Origin: Advenella mandrilli
Lineage (GTDB): Bacteria; Pseudomonadota; Gammaproteobacteria; Burkholderiales; Burkholderiaceae_B
NCBI RefSeq assembly: GCF_016595155.1
Contig: NZ_JAENGP010000009.1
Span: forward strand, 1 to 64,000
Length of the DNA: 64,000 bases
Reading direction: 5' to 3'
Under the pieces are notes generated by a model, which saw only the letters and a list, made by a program, of their open reading frames with translations, ran no database searches and was not told where the DNA came from. Positions 17,159-26,616 of this stretch are shown piece after piece (positions within the stretch are counted from its first letter, which is position 1; every line of letters begins with the position of its first letter). A program made the translations under genes and the position numbers.

Positions 17159-18223
17159 TTAGTGTGGGAAAGGCCATATCCGCAACTTCTCTTTGGCAAT
17201 ACTCCACAACCTTGCCAGGCCATGCGGTTCTGCAATCAGGAAAAAAACAATTAATGCGCCAAATACCATATGCTCAATGTGCGCAGCGGTATCTACCGCA
17301 ATGGGAATACCCATCATGGCGGGAATCCGGTTAAGTAAAATGGGCAGCAGCACAATAAAAGCCGCCCCATAAAAACTGCCAACAATAGAACCCAAGCCAC
17401 CAATAATGACCATAAACAAAAGCTGAAAAGAACGGTTCAGGTCAAACGCCAGCGGCTCCCATGAGCCCAGATGCATATAACCCCACAACACACCCGATAC
17501 TCCAATAATGAACGAGCTGACGGCAAAGGCACTCAGCTTGGCATACATGGGGCGAATACCAATGACCGAAGCGGCCACGTCCATATCGCGGATCGCCATC
17601 CATTCACGGCCAATCGCACTGCGCACCAGGTTTTTGGCCAACAGGGCAATCACTACCACCAACAAAAGGATGAACAGATATTTTTGTACCGGTGTTTGCA
17701 CGTCAAGGCCAAAAAATGTCAGTGGTGGCACCGACACACTGCCTGAAGAGGAATAGTTCGTAAAGAACGGAATCCGCAGGAAAGTCCAGTCTACAAAGAA
17801 CTGGGCCGCCAGGGTGGCAACCGCCAGATACAGGCCCCGGATACGCAGGCTGGGAATACCGAAAACGATACCCACCAACATGGAAAAGAAGCCGCCCAGC
17901 AGAATTTGCACCAGCAGCGGCATCTCGGGAAAACGCACCCCGAAATTCCAAGCGGCATAGGCACCCACCGCCATGAAGGCACCGCTTCCCAGTGAAATCT
18001 GGCCACAATAGCCCACCAGAATATTCAGGCCGATCGCTGCCAGCGACAGGATCAGAAAAGGAATGACAACGCCACTTAACAAATACTCACTGGCCAGGGC
18101 CGGCACCGCCAGAAAGGCAAATGCCAGCAACAAAACCATTAAGACCCGGTCCTGCCGAATGGGAAAGATCTGCTGATCGGCCCGGTAACTTGTCTTGAAC
18201 TGCCCATTTTCACGATATAACAT
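17159..18223 (-). CDS. livM: branched-chain-type ABC transporter permease, LivM-like
   Basis: This 354-residue inner-membrane permease has about nine to ten hydrophobic segments. It carries the LivM hallmarks: LNILVGYCGQISLGSGAFMAVGAYAA-type motif around residue 70-90, and an EAA-like loop about 60 residues before a GGLGSIVGSFYGA stretch. It pairs with the LivH-like permease encoded 25 bases upstream. The last residues (about 340-354) form a short cytoplasmic tail. Confidence 0.95.
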   Translation of the reverse strand: MLYRENGQFKTSYRADQQIFPIRQDRVLMVLLLAFAFLAVPALASEYLLSGVVIPFLILSLAAIGLNILVGYCGQISLGSGAFMAVGAYAAWNFGVRFPEMPLLVQILLGGFFSMLVGIVFGIPSLRIRGLYLAVATLAAQFFVDWTFLRIPFFTNYSSSGSVSVPPLTFFGLDVQTPVQKYLFILLLVVVIALLAKNLVRSAIGREWMAIRDMDVAASVIGIRPMYAKLSAFAVSSFIIGVSGVLWGYMHLGSWEPLAFDLNRSFQLLFMVIIGGLGSIVGSFYGAAFIVLLPILLNRIPAMMGIPIAVDTAAHIEHMVFGALIVFFLIAEPHGLARLWSIAKEKLRIWPFPH

Positions 18224-18248
18224 GATGTACTTCCTTTACGCTTGCCCG

Positions 18249-19178
18249 CTATACGCGGTCGATAATCTTTTCGCCAAACAAACCTTGCGGACGGAACAGC
18301 AGGAATGTGAGCGCCAATACATAGGCAAACCAGATTTCAATGCCGCCCCCCAGATAAGGGCCCAGATAGGCTTCTGACACTTTTTCACCCACGCCAATAA
18401 TAAGACCACCAATAATGGCACCGGGAATTGATGTCAGGCCACCCAGAATAACCACCGGCAAAGCCCGCAACGCTGCTGTTGACAGCGTAAACTGCACCCC
18501 GAACTTGGAGCCCCAGATAATGCCCGCGACCAAGGCCACGATACCGGCCACCACCCATACAATGACCCAGATACGGTTAAGGGGAATACCAATGGATTGT
18601 GCCGCCTGGTGATCATCGGCCACCGCCCGCAAAGCCCGTCCGGTAGACGTATACTGGAAAAAGAGGGCCAGTGCCGCCACCAGGGCCGCCGCAATCGCCG
18701 CCGCCGTCAGGTCTTCCAGGTTGATTAAAATGCCGCCCTCGAACAAACTATCCAGAATAAAAGCCGGGTCTTTGGGCATGCCGACATCAATGGTGTACAC
18801 CGAGCTGCCGAACAAGGTCTGGCCAAATCCATCCAGAAAATAACTAATGCCCAGGGTAGCCATTAGCAGGGTAGTGGCCTCTTGATTAACCAAGTGACGT
18901 AATACCAGCCGCTCTACCAGCCAGGCAATAACCACCATTAACCCCGCACTGATGACAAAGGCCAGAATATTGGCCAGCCACATGCTTTCAAAACCCAGCC
19001 ACTGAGGCAGCCAGCTTGAGAACCGTGCCATTGACAGGGCCGCCACCAGCACCATGGCACCCTGGGCAAAGTTAAATACCCCCGATGCCTTGAAAATAAG
19101 TACAAAACCCAGCCCAACCAGCGCATACAACATGCCGCTCATTAAGCCACCAAATAAAGTTTCCAAGAAATATCCCAT
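18249..19178 (-). CDS. livH: branched-chain-type ABC transporter permease, LivH-like
   Basis: This 309-residue permease has the LivH pattern: an N-terminal LFGGLMSGMLYALVGLGFVLIFK segment followed by GVFNFAQGAMV, a central GRALRAVADD loop, and VVILGGLTSIPGAIIGGL near the C-terminus. About eight membrane segments can be seen. It is encoded 7 bases after livG and forms the translocation pore with LivM. Gene order (livG, livH, livM, binding protein, livF) is typical of Burkholderiales Liv-type clusters. Confidence 0.95.
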   Translation of the reverse strand: MGYFLETLFGGLMSGMLYALVGLGFVLIFKASGVFNFAQGAMVLVAALSMARFSSWLPQWLGFESMWLANILAFVISAGLMVVIAWLVERLVLRHLVNQEATTLLMATLGISYFLDGFGQTLFGSSVYTIDVGMPKDPAFILDSLFEGGILINLEDLTAAAIAAALVAALALFFQYTSTGRALRAVADDHQAAQSIGIPLNRIWVIVWVVAGIVALVAGIIWGSKFGVQFTLSTAALRALPVVILGGLTSIPGAIIGGLIIGVGEKVSEAYLGPYLGGGIEIWFAYVLALTFLLFRPQGLFGEKIIDRV

Positions 19179-19185
19179 ATTGCCC

Positions 19186-19980
19186 TCAATGCTCTACGCC
19201 CAGATAGGCACGAATCACTTCTTCATTTGCACGAACCTCGGACGGTGTGCCATCACCAATTTTCTTGCCATAGTCCAGCACCACGACACGATCCGAAATA
19301 TCCATCACAACCCCCATATCGTGCTCGATCAACACAATCGTGGTGCCGTATTCATCGTTCACATCCAGAATGAAACGGCTCATATCCTGTTTTTCCTCGA
19401 TATTCATGCCTGCCATGGGTTCATCCAGCAGCAGCAGACGCGGCTCCATGGCCAGTGCCCGCCCCAGGTCGACCCTTTTTTGCAGGCCATAAGGCAAGCG
19501 CCCCACCGGCGTTTTTCTAAAAGCCTGAATTTCCAGGAAGTCGATAATGTTTTCCACAAACTCGCGATGCCTGATTTCCTCTTGTTCAGCACCAAAAACC
19601 CGAAATGCCTGTGACAGGATGCCGCTTTTCATGCGCAGGTTGCGGCCCGTCATGATGTTGTCCAGCACACTCATCCCCTTGAACAGGGCCAGGTTCTGGA
19701 AAGTTCGCGCAATACCCATTTCGGCAGCCCGGCGCGGCGTCATCCGGTTGAAATGATTGCCACTGAACTGTATGCCCCCCTCTTGCGGCACATAGACCCC
19801 GTTAATCACGTTTAGCATTGAACTTTTACCGGCACCGTTAGGGCCGATAATGGCGCGAATTTCATGCTCTTTAACATTAAACGAAATATTGGTTAGCGCC
19901 TTGACGCCCCCAAATGACAGGGAAATACCCTGCATATCCAATATCACGTCACCAATCTGCTTTTCTCTTTCGTTCATCAT
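19186..19980 (-). CDS. livG: branched-chain-type ABC transporter ATPase, LivG-like
   Basis: This 264-residue ATPase has Walker A GPNGAGKSS (about 42-50), a LivG-type insertion after Q-loop TFQNLALFKGMSV, a signature degenerate as usual for LivG (RLPYGLQKRVDLGRAL), and Walker B LLLLDEPMAGMN. Two ATGs (19980 and 19977) are available as start. It lies 2 bases after the acyl-CoA synthetase stop, so translation is likely coupled. LivG and LivF form the ATPase heterodimer. Confidence 0.95.
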   Translation of the reverse strand: MMNEREKQIGDVILDMQGISLSFGGVKALTNISFNVKEHEIRAIIGPNGAGKSSMLNVINGVYVPQEGGIQFSGNHFNRMTPRRAAEMGIARTFQNLALFKGMSVLDNIMTGRNLRMKSGILSQAFRVFGAEQEEIRHREFVENIIDFLEIQAFRKTPVGRLPYGLQKRVDLGRALAMEPRLLLLDEPMAGMNIEEKQDMSRFILDVNDEYGTTIVLIEHDMGVVMDISDRVVVLDYGKKIGDGTPSEVRANEEVIRAYLGVEH

Positions 19981-19982
19981 TC

Positions 19983-21956
19983 TCAGGCAGCCTTCTTCAA
20001 CTTGACATCAACCACTTTGCCTTCGGCAATTTTCAGATCGGCAGAAATCCTTCCCGTCCGGCCATCCTCAAACTTGACTTCGGTCTCGATAAACTGATTT
20101 TTCTTACCCTCAAACAGGGCATCGATCAGGACCTTGTATTTCTCGGCAATAAAAGCCCGCCGCACTTTACGAGTACGTGTCAGCTCGCCATCATCAGGAT
20201 CAAGCTCTTTATGCAAAATCAGAAAGCGGTGAATTTGCAATCCGGCCAGCATTTCATCACTAGCCACATCAATATTGACCTGGTTAATACAATCGGCAAT
20301 CAGGTCATAAACCTCGGATTTTGCGGCCAGATCGGTATAACCGGCATAAGCCAGGCCACGTCGTTCGGCCCAGTTGGCCACCGCCTCAAGGTCTATATTC
20401 ACAAAGGCACACACAAAATCCATGTTTGCCCCAAACGCCACCACCTCTTTGATATAAGGAAAAAACTTCAGTTTGTTTTCAACATATTTAGGGGCAAACA
20501 TGCGGCCATCTCTTAACTTGCCCACATCCTTGGCCCGGTCAATAATCTTAAGCTGCCCGTTGGCATCAATCACCCCGGCGTCGCCCGTGTGATACCAGCC
20601 ATCTTCGGTAAAAGACTCTTGGGTGGACTCGGGGTTTTTGTAATACTCTTTAAACAGGCCCGGGCTTTTGATTTGCACCTCGCCATTGTCGGCAATCCGC
20701 AGTTCTACCCCCTCTACGGGCGGCCCCACGGTATCGGCCTTAACATTGCCATCACTTTGCACACACACAAACACCGAGGTTTCGGTAGAACCGTACAATT
20801 GCTTTAAGTTAATACCAATAGAACGATAAAAAGAAAACAGGTCGGGGCCAATCGCCTCACCGGCCGTATACGCCACCCGCACCCGGCTCATGCCCAGCGC
20901 ATTGCGCAATGGGCCATAAACCATGACGTCACCCAGCGCATACTTGAAGCGGTCCCACAGGCCTACCGGCTCTTTATCAAGGATACGGGTACCCACCCGT
21001 TTGGCCAATGCCATACATGACTTGTACATGGCCTTTTTAAGGCGACTCGCGTCTTCCATCCGGATCATGACCTGGGTTAGCAAGTCTTCAAGCACCCGGG
21101 GGGGAGAAAAATAATAGCTTGGCCCAATATCGTGCATATCGATAGACACGGTAGCAGGTGACTCGGGGTGATTCACGGTAAAACCGGTTACCAGCAACTG
21201 GGTGTACGAAAACATATTCTGGCCAATCCAGGCGGGTGGCAAGTAAGCCAGCACTTCTTCTTTATCGGTCAGGTTTTCAAGCTTCTGAATAACCCGGGCA
21301 CGGTCGATAAGGGCATGATGGGTTAGCACCACCCCTTTAGGCTTGCCAGTGGTACCCGAGGTATAAAACATGGCGGCCGTATCATCGGGCGACAGGCTTT
21401 GCACCGTATTTATATAAAAGTCGGGACTGGCGTTTTCAAATTCCTGCCCCTTTTCCAGCAGATTTTCCCATGACAGCAGCAATTCGTCGGTGTAGTGGCG
21501 TAAGCCACGCGGATCATCGTAAACTACATGAGCCAGATCAGGCGCCTGCGGCTGGATCTCGATCATTTTGTCCACCTGTTCCTGGTTTTCAACCACCACC
21601 ACCCGCACACCGGCGTCTTGCAGCACATAAACCATTTCCTGCGCCACGGCATCCTGGTACATGGGCACCGGAATCGCCCCCAGCGACTGGGCCGCCATCA
21701 TGGCCATGTACAGGCGGGGACGGTTTTCACCCACCACCGCCACATGATCACCTTTTTTTACCCCCAATGCAGCCAGGCCGCAAGCCGTTTGCCGGACTTC
21801 GCTGGCCACCTGGGCCCAGCTTAAGGTTTGCCAAATTCCCAGATCTTTTTCACGCAATGCCGGCTTGTCAGCGCGAACTTTCGCGTGATGCAACAGCAAG
21901 GCAGGAAATGTGTCCAGACCCGCTTCTGAACCAGCACCATACACAGCGTTCGCCAT
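19983..21956 (-). CDS. long-chain acyl-CoA synthetase family protein (AMP-forming)
   Basis: This 657-residue adenylate-forming enzyme activates a carboxylic acid, probably a fatty or aromatic acid, to its CoA thioester. The ATP loop YTSGTTGKPKG (about 198-208) is intact, as are QLYGSTETSV, the DGWYHTGDAG motif and IDRAKDVGKLRDG. It starts with ATG at 21956 preceded by GGAGA. It is the first gene of a seven-gene operon with the Liv-type importer, which suggests that the imported compound is its substrate. Unlike many FadD proteins of about 560 residues it has the longer 600-660 residue form. Substrate is inferred from context only. Confidence 0.9.
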   Translation of the reverse strand: MANAVYGAGSEAGLDTFPALLLHHAKVRADKPALREKDLGIWQTLSWAQVASEVRQTACGLAALGVKKGDHVAVVGENRPRLYMAMMAAQSLGAIPVPMYQDAVAQEMVYVLQDAGVRVVVVENQEQVDKMIEIQPQAPDLAHVVYDDPRGLRHYTDELLLSWENLLEKGQEFENASPDFYINTVQSLSPDDTAAMFYTSGTTGKPKGVVLTHHALIDRARVIQKLENLTDKEEVLAYLPPAWIGQNMFSYTQLLVTGFTVNHPESPATVSIDMHDIGPSYYFSPPRVLEDLLTQVMIRMEDASRLKKAMYKSCMALAKRVGTRILDKEPVGLWDRFKYALGDVMVYGPLRNALGMSRVRVAYTAGEAIGPDLFSFYRSIGINLKQLYGSTETSVFVCVQSDGNVKADTVGPPVEGVELRIADNGEVQIKSPGLFKEYYKNPESTQESFTEDGWYHTGDAGVIDANGQLKIIDRAKDVGKLRDGRMFAPKYVENKLKFFPYIKEVVAFGANMDFVCAFVNIDLEAVANWAERRGLAYAGYTDLAAKSEVYDLIADCINQVNIDVASDEMLAGLQIHRFLILHKELDPDDGELTRTRKVRRAFIAEKYKVLIDALFEGKKNQFIETEVKFEDGRTGRISADLKIAEGKVVDVKLKKAA

Positions 21957-21975
21957 GTTGTCTCCTTGAATATTA

Positions 21976-22126
21976 TGTCTCTAGTACGACTTGTTCCGTT
22001 TTATTCCGTTTATTGCCAATATCTTTAAACTGAAAACAAATCGGATGAATCAATCTTGTTTAATTATTTTTTTAATGTATTGCAAAGTTAGCCTGTTGAA
22101 TGTAATCTAACTGTCTCTATAGTGAC
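21976..22126. promoter_or_regulatory. divergent promoter region with repeated TGTCTCTA motif
   Basis: The 198 bases between the acyl-CoA synthetase operon and the Crp/Fnr gene hold two copies of TGTCTCTA: TGTCTCTAGTAC at 21976-21987 and TGTCTCTATAGTGAC at 22112-22126. The second overlaps a good sigma-70-like promoter for the regulator (TTGAAT at 22096-22101, 16-base spacer, TATAGT at 22118-22123). The first lies 20 bases before the synthetase start. These may be operators; TTCCGTTT is also repeated at about 21994-22010. Confidence 0.4.
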
Positions 22127-22154
22127 ATTTTAATCGCTTCTAGGGTAAGTCCTT

Positions 22155-22823
22155 ATGACAGAATTTGCTCCTCATTTTTCAAGCTGGTTTCCGCTTCTGG
22201 CTCCCGAGCATCAAAAGCGGGTTAAGCAGGATATTAACGTTCATCACTATCCACCTGGCGCCATGATTGTGCGCAAAGGTGAGCTTTCCGGTCACTGGAT
22301 TGGGGTGGTTGAAGGGTTAGTCCGCATCTCGGTGGGCAATGCCGATGGCAAGGTGGCGGCACTTATTGGCATTCCGTCAGGGGGCTGGGTAGGTGAAGGC
22401 AGCCTGCTTAAAAAAGAACAGCGCAAATATGACATTATTGCGCTGCGCCATTCCACCATTGCCAAAATGCCCGCCCATACCTTTGAATGGCTGCTGGACA
22501 ATAGCATTCCCTTTAACCGCTATTTGCTGCACTTGCTTAACGAGCGGGTGGGGCACTTTGTGGGCAAGGCCGAACACGACCGCCTGTTAAATGCTGATGC
22601 CCGTGTTGCGCGCTGCCTGGCAGAACTGTGTAACTCGCGCCTGTATCCGGGCATTAGCAACCGAATGGAAATTACCCAGGAAGAACTGGGTTACCTGGCC
22701 CGGGTTTCGCGCCAGCGGGCCAACCAGGCCCTGAAAAAGCTGGAGGCAGACGGCCTGTTAAGCGTGCAATACGGGGCCATCTGCGTAAAAGACCTGAAAG
22801 GCCTGCAACACTACGGCAACTAG
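22155..22823 (+). CDS. Crp/Fnr-family transcriptional regulator
   Basis: This 222-residue regulator has an N-terminal cyclic-nucleotide-binding-like beta-barrel (about 15-125) and a C-terminal Crp-type winged helix-turn-helix (about 150-220) with ITQEELGYLARVSRQRANQA. It has no Fnr cysteine cluster. The cAMP-contact residues of E. coli Crp are not evident, so the effector is unknown. It is divergent from the Liv/acyl-CoA synthetase operon and probably controls it and itself. The gene ends 6 bases before the convergent yggS stop. Confidence 0.92.
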   Translation: MTEFAPHFSSWFPLLAPEHQKRVKQDINVHHYPPGAMIVRKGELSGHWIGVVEGLVRISVGNADGKVAALIGIPSGGWVGEGSLLKKEQRKYDIIALRHSTIAKMPAHTFEWLLDNSIPFNRYLLHLLNERVGHFVGKAEHDRLLNADARVARCLAELCNSRLYPGISNRMEITQEELGYLARVSRQRANQALKKLEADGLLSVQYGAICVKDLKGLQHYGN

Positions 22824-22829
22824 CCCGGG

Positions 22830-23516
22830 TCAGGCATAGTCGCGGTGGCCAAAAATGGCCGAGCCTATCCTGACTTCGGTAGAGCCTTCCTGGATGGCCC
22901 ATTCAAAATCAGCGCTCATGCCCATGGAAAGCGTAGGCAGGGCCAGGCCCGTCTGGTCCTGGCATTGCTGCCTTAACTGACGCAGCGCCGCAAAACAGGC
23001 CCGCACTGTTGCTTCAGAATCGCTGTTTTCCGCAATCGTCATGAGCCCCACAGGACGAAGCGTTTGCATGGCTTTCAATTCCTGCAAAAAGGCGGGTACC
23101 ACGTCGACCGGCATGCCGGTTTTGGTTTGTTCCGGGCTGGTTTTTACCTGCACCAGCACATCAAGCGTCCGGTTTTCTAGTTGCAGACGTTTATCAAGTG
23201 CCAGCGCCAGGTCCAGCCTATCCATTGACTGGACTTCAGACGCATAACGGGCAACCTCTTTAGCCTTGTTGGTTTGTAAATAACCAATAATGACCCAGTC
23301 AATGGGGTATTCTGAAAACACCTCGGCCTTTTGCTTCATTTCCTGCACTTTATTTTCACCAAAACGGCGCAGGCCGGCATTAATGGCTTCTTGCAGTACA
23401 TTGGGCCCAAAGGTTTTGCTAACCGGCAATATCCGTACACTGTCGGGTTCACGACCGGCCTTTATACAAGCCTGTTCCACCCTGTTTTTAACTTCTTTGT
23501 AGCGTTGCGCCAGCAT
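22830..23516 (-). CDS. yggS: YggS-family pyridoxal phosphate homeostasis protein
   Basis: This 228-residue single-domain PLP-binding TIM-barrel protein belongs to the YggS/PROSC family, which buffers free pyridoxal 5'-phosphate and affects amino-acid metabolism. K34 in RILPVSKTF is the PLP lysine; FGENKVQE and the phosphate-binding MGMSADFEWAI near residue 200 are conserved. A good ribosome binding site (GGAGAAGG) precedes the ATG at 23516. In many Proteobacteria it neighbours pilT or proC; here it does not. Confidence 0.96.
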   Translation of the reverse strand: MLAQRYKEVKNRVEQACIKAGREPDSVRILPVSKTFGPNVLQEAINAGLRRFGENKVQEMKQKAEVFSEYPIDWVIIGYLQTNKAKEVARYASEVQSMDRLDLALALDKRLQLENRTLDVLVQVKTSPEQTKTGMPVDVVPAFLQELKAMQTLRPVGLMTIAENSDSEATVRACFAALRQLRQQCQDQTGLALPTLSMGMSADFEWAIQEGSTEVRIGSAIFGHRDYA

Positions 23517-23647
23517 GAGCCCTTCTCCTGTTCATAAAACCAAGACCTATTTTAACCTAGCCCCCCTCTGGCCAATGTTTTAAGGACGGCAAGCTGCTTA
23601 TATTCGGTATAATTCGATTTTCAAATACCTTCCCCTGCCCTATCACC

Positions 23648-24133
23648 ATGAGCCACAACAAACCGCACCAACTTTCCATGACCATTCTTATGACACCCGA
23701 CATGGCCAATTTTGCCGGCAATGTCCACGGTGGCACCATTTTAAAATATCTTGACCAGGTGGCCTTTGCCTGTGCCAGTCGTTATGCGGGCTCGTATGTG
23801 GTGACGCTGTCGGTAGACCAGGTGGTGTTCCGCCAGCCCATTCATGTGGGCGAACTGGTTAACTTTTACGCATCGGTTAACTACACGGGCAAAACGTCCA
23901 TGGAAATTGGCATTAAAGTAGTTACGGAAAATATTCGCGAACAGTTCGTGCGCCACACCAACAGCTGCTATTTCACCATGATTGCCGTTGATGACAATGG
24001 CAAACCCACCGCCGTTCCCCAGCTTATGCCTTCAACAGAAGAAGAAAAACACCGTTTTATTGCCGCGCAGCAACGCCGTGAGCTGCGCCAGGAAATGGAA
24101 AAGCGTCACGCCGAAATCAGGGAAAACAACTAG
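23648..24133 (+). CDS. acyl-CoA thioesterase, hotdog fold (YciA/ACOT type)
   Basis: This 161-residue hotdog-fold thioesterase would hydrolyse acyl-CoA to free acid and CoA in the cytoplasm. The family motif reads MANFAGNVHGGTILKYLDQV (about 18-37), with the active-site Asp in LDQVAFACASR. VDQVVFRQPIHVGELV follows at about 58. The C-terminal 30 residues form a charged helix. It is monocistronic, divergent from yggS and convergent with the Bug gene. Confidence 0.93.
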   Translation: MSHNKPHQLSMTILMTPDMANFAGNVHGGTILKYLDQVAFACASRYAGSYVVTLSVDQVVFRQPIHVGELVNFYASVNYTGKTSMEIGIKVVTENIREQFVRHTNSCYFTMIAVDDNGKPTAVPQLMPSTEEEKHRFIAAQQRRELRQEMEKRHAEIRENN

Positions 24134-24185
24134 GCTGGCCAGTTTTTAATCATTTTTATAGAAAACACAATGCCCGCTTTTGGCG

Positions 24186-25184
24186 CTAACGCGGTGTAAG
24201 TTTGCCCAGCATAATACGCTTACGCCAAAGCTCGGCATCGTGCCGGATGAATTTTTCAATATTCAGGCAAACCATATCCAGGGGCTTAAGTCCTGTTCTT
24301 TGCATGACATCTTTTATGTTGGCATCGGCCAATGCCTGGTTTAGCCAGGTACGCATTTGCGTAACCACTTCATCGGGCACCCGCTTGGGTGCCGCCACGC
24401 CAACCCACCCCTCAAGAAGGAACTCGGGGTGCAGTGTTGAAGTTAACGCTACCGTGCTCATATCAAGCACCGGGTTATCGCCGGTGGTGGCCAGCACACG
24501 AATTTTATTTTCTTTTAACAGGTCGGCCACAAAAATGCCGTCTATAAAGGCAAACTGTACGCCATTAATAGCCAGCTCATGCAATAGCAGCCCCCGGTTG
24601 TTATAGGGCATCATGTGTAGATTAAGACCGGCATAATGATTAAACAAACCGGCAGCCACCTGTGAAGTACTGTTGTAATAACCAATACGGTAATCTAGCG
24701 GGTTAAGGCGAACGGCATTCAGCAATTGCGAAAAAGTCTGGAATGGACTATTGGCCGGCACAACCAGCGCGGCAGGAGAAGTACCAATCATGCCTATATT
24801 GACAAGATCCTGTTCGGGTGAATAGGAAACGGTTTTTTGCAACATACTGTTAACGCTTTGGGTTGAATGCGTTGACAGCAAAAAGACACTGCCGTCATCG
24901 GCAGAATGGGTGACATAATCGGCACCAATCATGCCGCCTTCTCCGCCCATTTGCATAAATTGCACGTGACTACCCGTTTTCTCGTGAAGAAAATCAGCAA
25001 AAACTACTGCAAACTCGTTAAGGGTTTTGGAAAACTGGGTACCTGCCACGACTGAAACCACTGGCAACCTTTCGCCCAAATCCTGAATGTGATCTGCCCG
25101 GGCATAGCCCGCCAATAACAGAACACCTACCCCACACATAAGCAGCCAATGCATTACGCGCATAAACCGTTTATACATTATCAT
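24186..25184 (-). CDS. Bug-family (TctC-like) periplasmic solute-binding protein
   Basis: This 332-residue protein begins with a signal peptide (hydrophobic core WLLMCGVGVLLLAGYARA, cleavage near residue 30). The mature part has the tripartite tricarboxylate receptor fold, including a Venus-flytrap-like KTLNEFAVVFADFLHEKTG opening and EGWVGVAAPKRVPDEVV near residue 268. Bug proteins bind carboxylates and are greatly expanded in Bordetella-like genomes. No tctA/tctB membrane partners are adjacent, which is common for orphan Bug genes. Two ATGs (25184 and 25178) are possible starts. The sequence looks more divergent than usual, for example in the loop after the signal peptide. Confidence 0.85.
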   Translation of the reverse strand: MIMYKRFMRVMHWLLMCGVGVLLLAGYARADHIQDLGERLPVVSVVAGTQFSKTLNEFAVVFADFLHEKTGSHVQFMQMGGEGGMIGADYVTHSADDGSVFLLSTHSTQSVNSMLQKTVSYSPEQDLVNIGMIGTSPAALVVPANSPFQTFSQLLNAVRLNPLDYRIGYYNSTSQVAAGLFNHYAGLNLHMMPYNNRGLLLHELAINGVQFAFIDGIFVADLLKENKIRVLATTGDNPVLDMSTVALTSTLHPEFLLEGWVGVAAPKRVPDEVVTQMRTWLNQALADANIKDVMQRTGLKPLDMVCLNIEKFIRHDAELWRKRIMLGKLTPR

Positions 25185-25545
25185 GTTACAAAAACCTGTG
25201 CCTATTAATAAGAACCTATTAATAACTAAGCAGCCAATACAAAAACCCGCATCTTGCTGACAAGGTACAGACAGACGTCGCTTAAAACGCGTCGCTGTTA
25301 CTTTATTTATTAATTTTTAATCTGAATTAATTTTACTACATTTTACCAAAACTTACAGTATTCGTTACAACCCTCCCCTTTTATGATCAGCCTGCCCACA
25401 TGAGCACCCTGCTTTTGCCCAGCCACACGTCTCTTAAGAAACCAGACATAATACATTGACAGGCGGTTTTCAATTCTTAACCGTCAACAGCTCTCCCTTT
25501 TAACTGGTAAACTGCCAGCATTTAACATTACGTTTCCTGCCCGCC
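25185..25545. other. intergenic region between divergent Bug gene and tesB
   Basis: No gene is seen. A tandem pair CCTATTAATAAGAA / CCTATTAATAACTA lies at about 25200-25228, close to the Bug start. A consensus -35 TTGACA is present at 25456-25461 on the plus strand, about 90 bases before tesB, but no good -10 follows at the right distance. Confidence 0.35.
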
Positions 25546-26421
25546 ATGAATCAAGCACTTACTTCCCTGACAGAACAACTCAAGCTGAACGCGCTTGATG
25601 ATGACACTTTCCTTGGTCAAAGCATTGACCTTTTCGGCTCGGGACGCATATTTGGCGGCCAGGTACTGGGGCAATCCATCATGGCCGCTTCCAGAACCAT
25701 TGCCAATCCCGACCGGGAGGCGCATTCCATGCATGCCTATTTCCTGTTGCCCGGCGACACCCATGAGCCTGTCCGCTACGAAGTGGAGCGCATACGCGAT
25801 GGCGGCAGTTTTTCGGCACGCCGGGTGGTTGCCATCCAGCATGAGCGCCCTATTTTCTTCATGTCCGCCAGCTTTCAGGCTAACGAAGCTGGGTTTGAGC
25901 ACCAGGCCACCATGCCAAGTGTTCCCTCGCCCACCGGCCTGCAAAGCGAAATGGAACTGTTCAGGGCCATTGCCAGTGAACTACCCCCAACACTGGCCAA
26001 TCGCACCCGGCAAATACCGCCTATTGACATTCGTCCGGTTAACCCCATCAACCCGCTAAATCCGGGTGCCCATTTACCCTGTTCAAACTTCTGGTTCAAG
26101 GCCAACGGCACCCTGCCCGATGACCCGCTATTGCATAAATCCATGCTGGCCTACACCTCGGATTTTCATTTGCTATTTACCGCTTTGCTGCCACACGGGC
26201 AATCTCCCTTTAGCCCAGCCATGCAAATGGCCAGTATCGACCATGCCATGTGGTTTCATCGCCCGGTAAACATGAACGACTGGCTGCTGTATGCCATCGA
26301 GTCGCCCAGCGCCAGCAATGCCAGGGGCTTTTGCCGCGCCAACATTTTTAACCGTCGAGGCCTGCTGGTGGCCTCAAGTGCCCAGGAAGGGCTGATCAGG
26401 AAAAAACCGGCCACACTTTAA
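25546..26421 (+). CDS. tesB: acyl-CoA thioesterase II
   Basis: This 291-residue double-hotdog thioesterase hydrolyses medium- and long-chain acyl-CoA. The first hotdog shows RIFGGQVLGQSIMAA (about 36-50) and HSMHAYFLLPGD. The second carries SIDHAMWFHRPVNMNDWLLY (about 225-244), with the active-site Asp in SIDHAMWFHR, and ARGFCRANIFNRRGLLVAS near the end. Length matches E. coli TesB (286). It is monocistronic. After its stop, an AGGCTGCC / GGCAGCCT pair (26444-26484) with a long loop may act as a weak terminator. Confidence 0.96.
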   Translation: MNQALTSLTEQLKLNALDDDTFLGQSIDLFGSGRIFGGQVLGQSIMAASRTIANPDREAHSMHAYFLLPGDTHEPVRYEVERIRDGGSFSARRVVAIQHERPIFFMSASFQANEAGFEHQATMPSVPSPTGLQSEMELFRAIASELPPTLANRTRQIPPIDIRPVNPINPLNPGAHLPCSNFWFKANGTLPDDPLLHKSMLAYTSDFHLLFTALLPHGQSPFSPAMQMASIDHAMWFHRPVNMNDWLLYAIESPSASNARGFCRANIFNRRGLLVASSAQEGLIRKKPATL

Positions 26422-26616
26422 GCCATCTTTCATTGCCCCAAAAAGGCTGCCGCCAAAAAAAGCCCCCTTTCCTGAAGGCAGCCTGGTTGGCCATAACGAG
26501 CGTTGCAACAGCAAATAAATAGTTAAAACATTCCATCACCCACGAAACACGCCATGAAACCTGTAAAATAAATTTTTTAATTACAGGAGTTTAAAGCGGT
26601 ACGCCGCCCACCCGTC

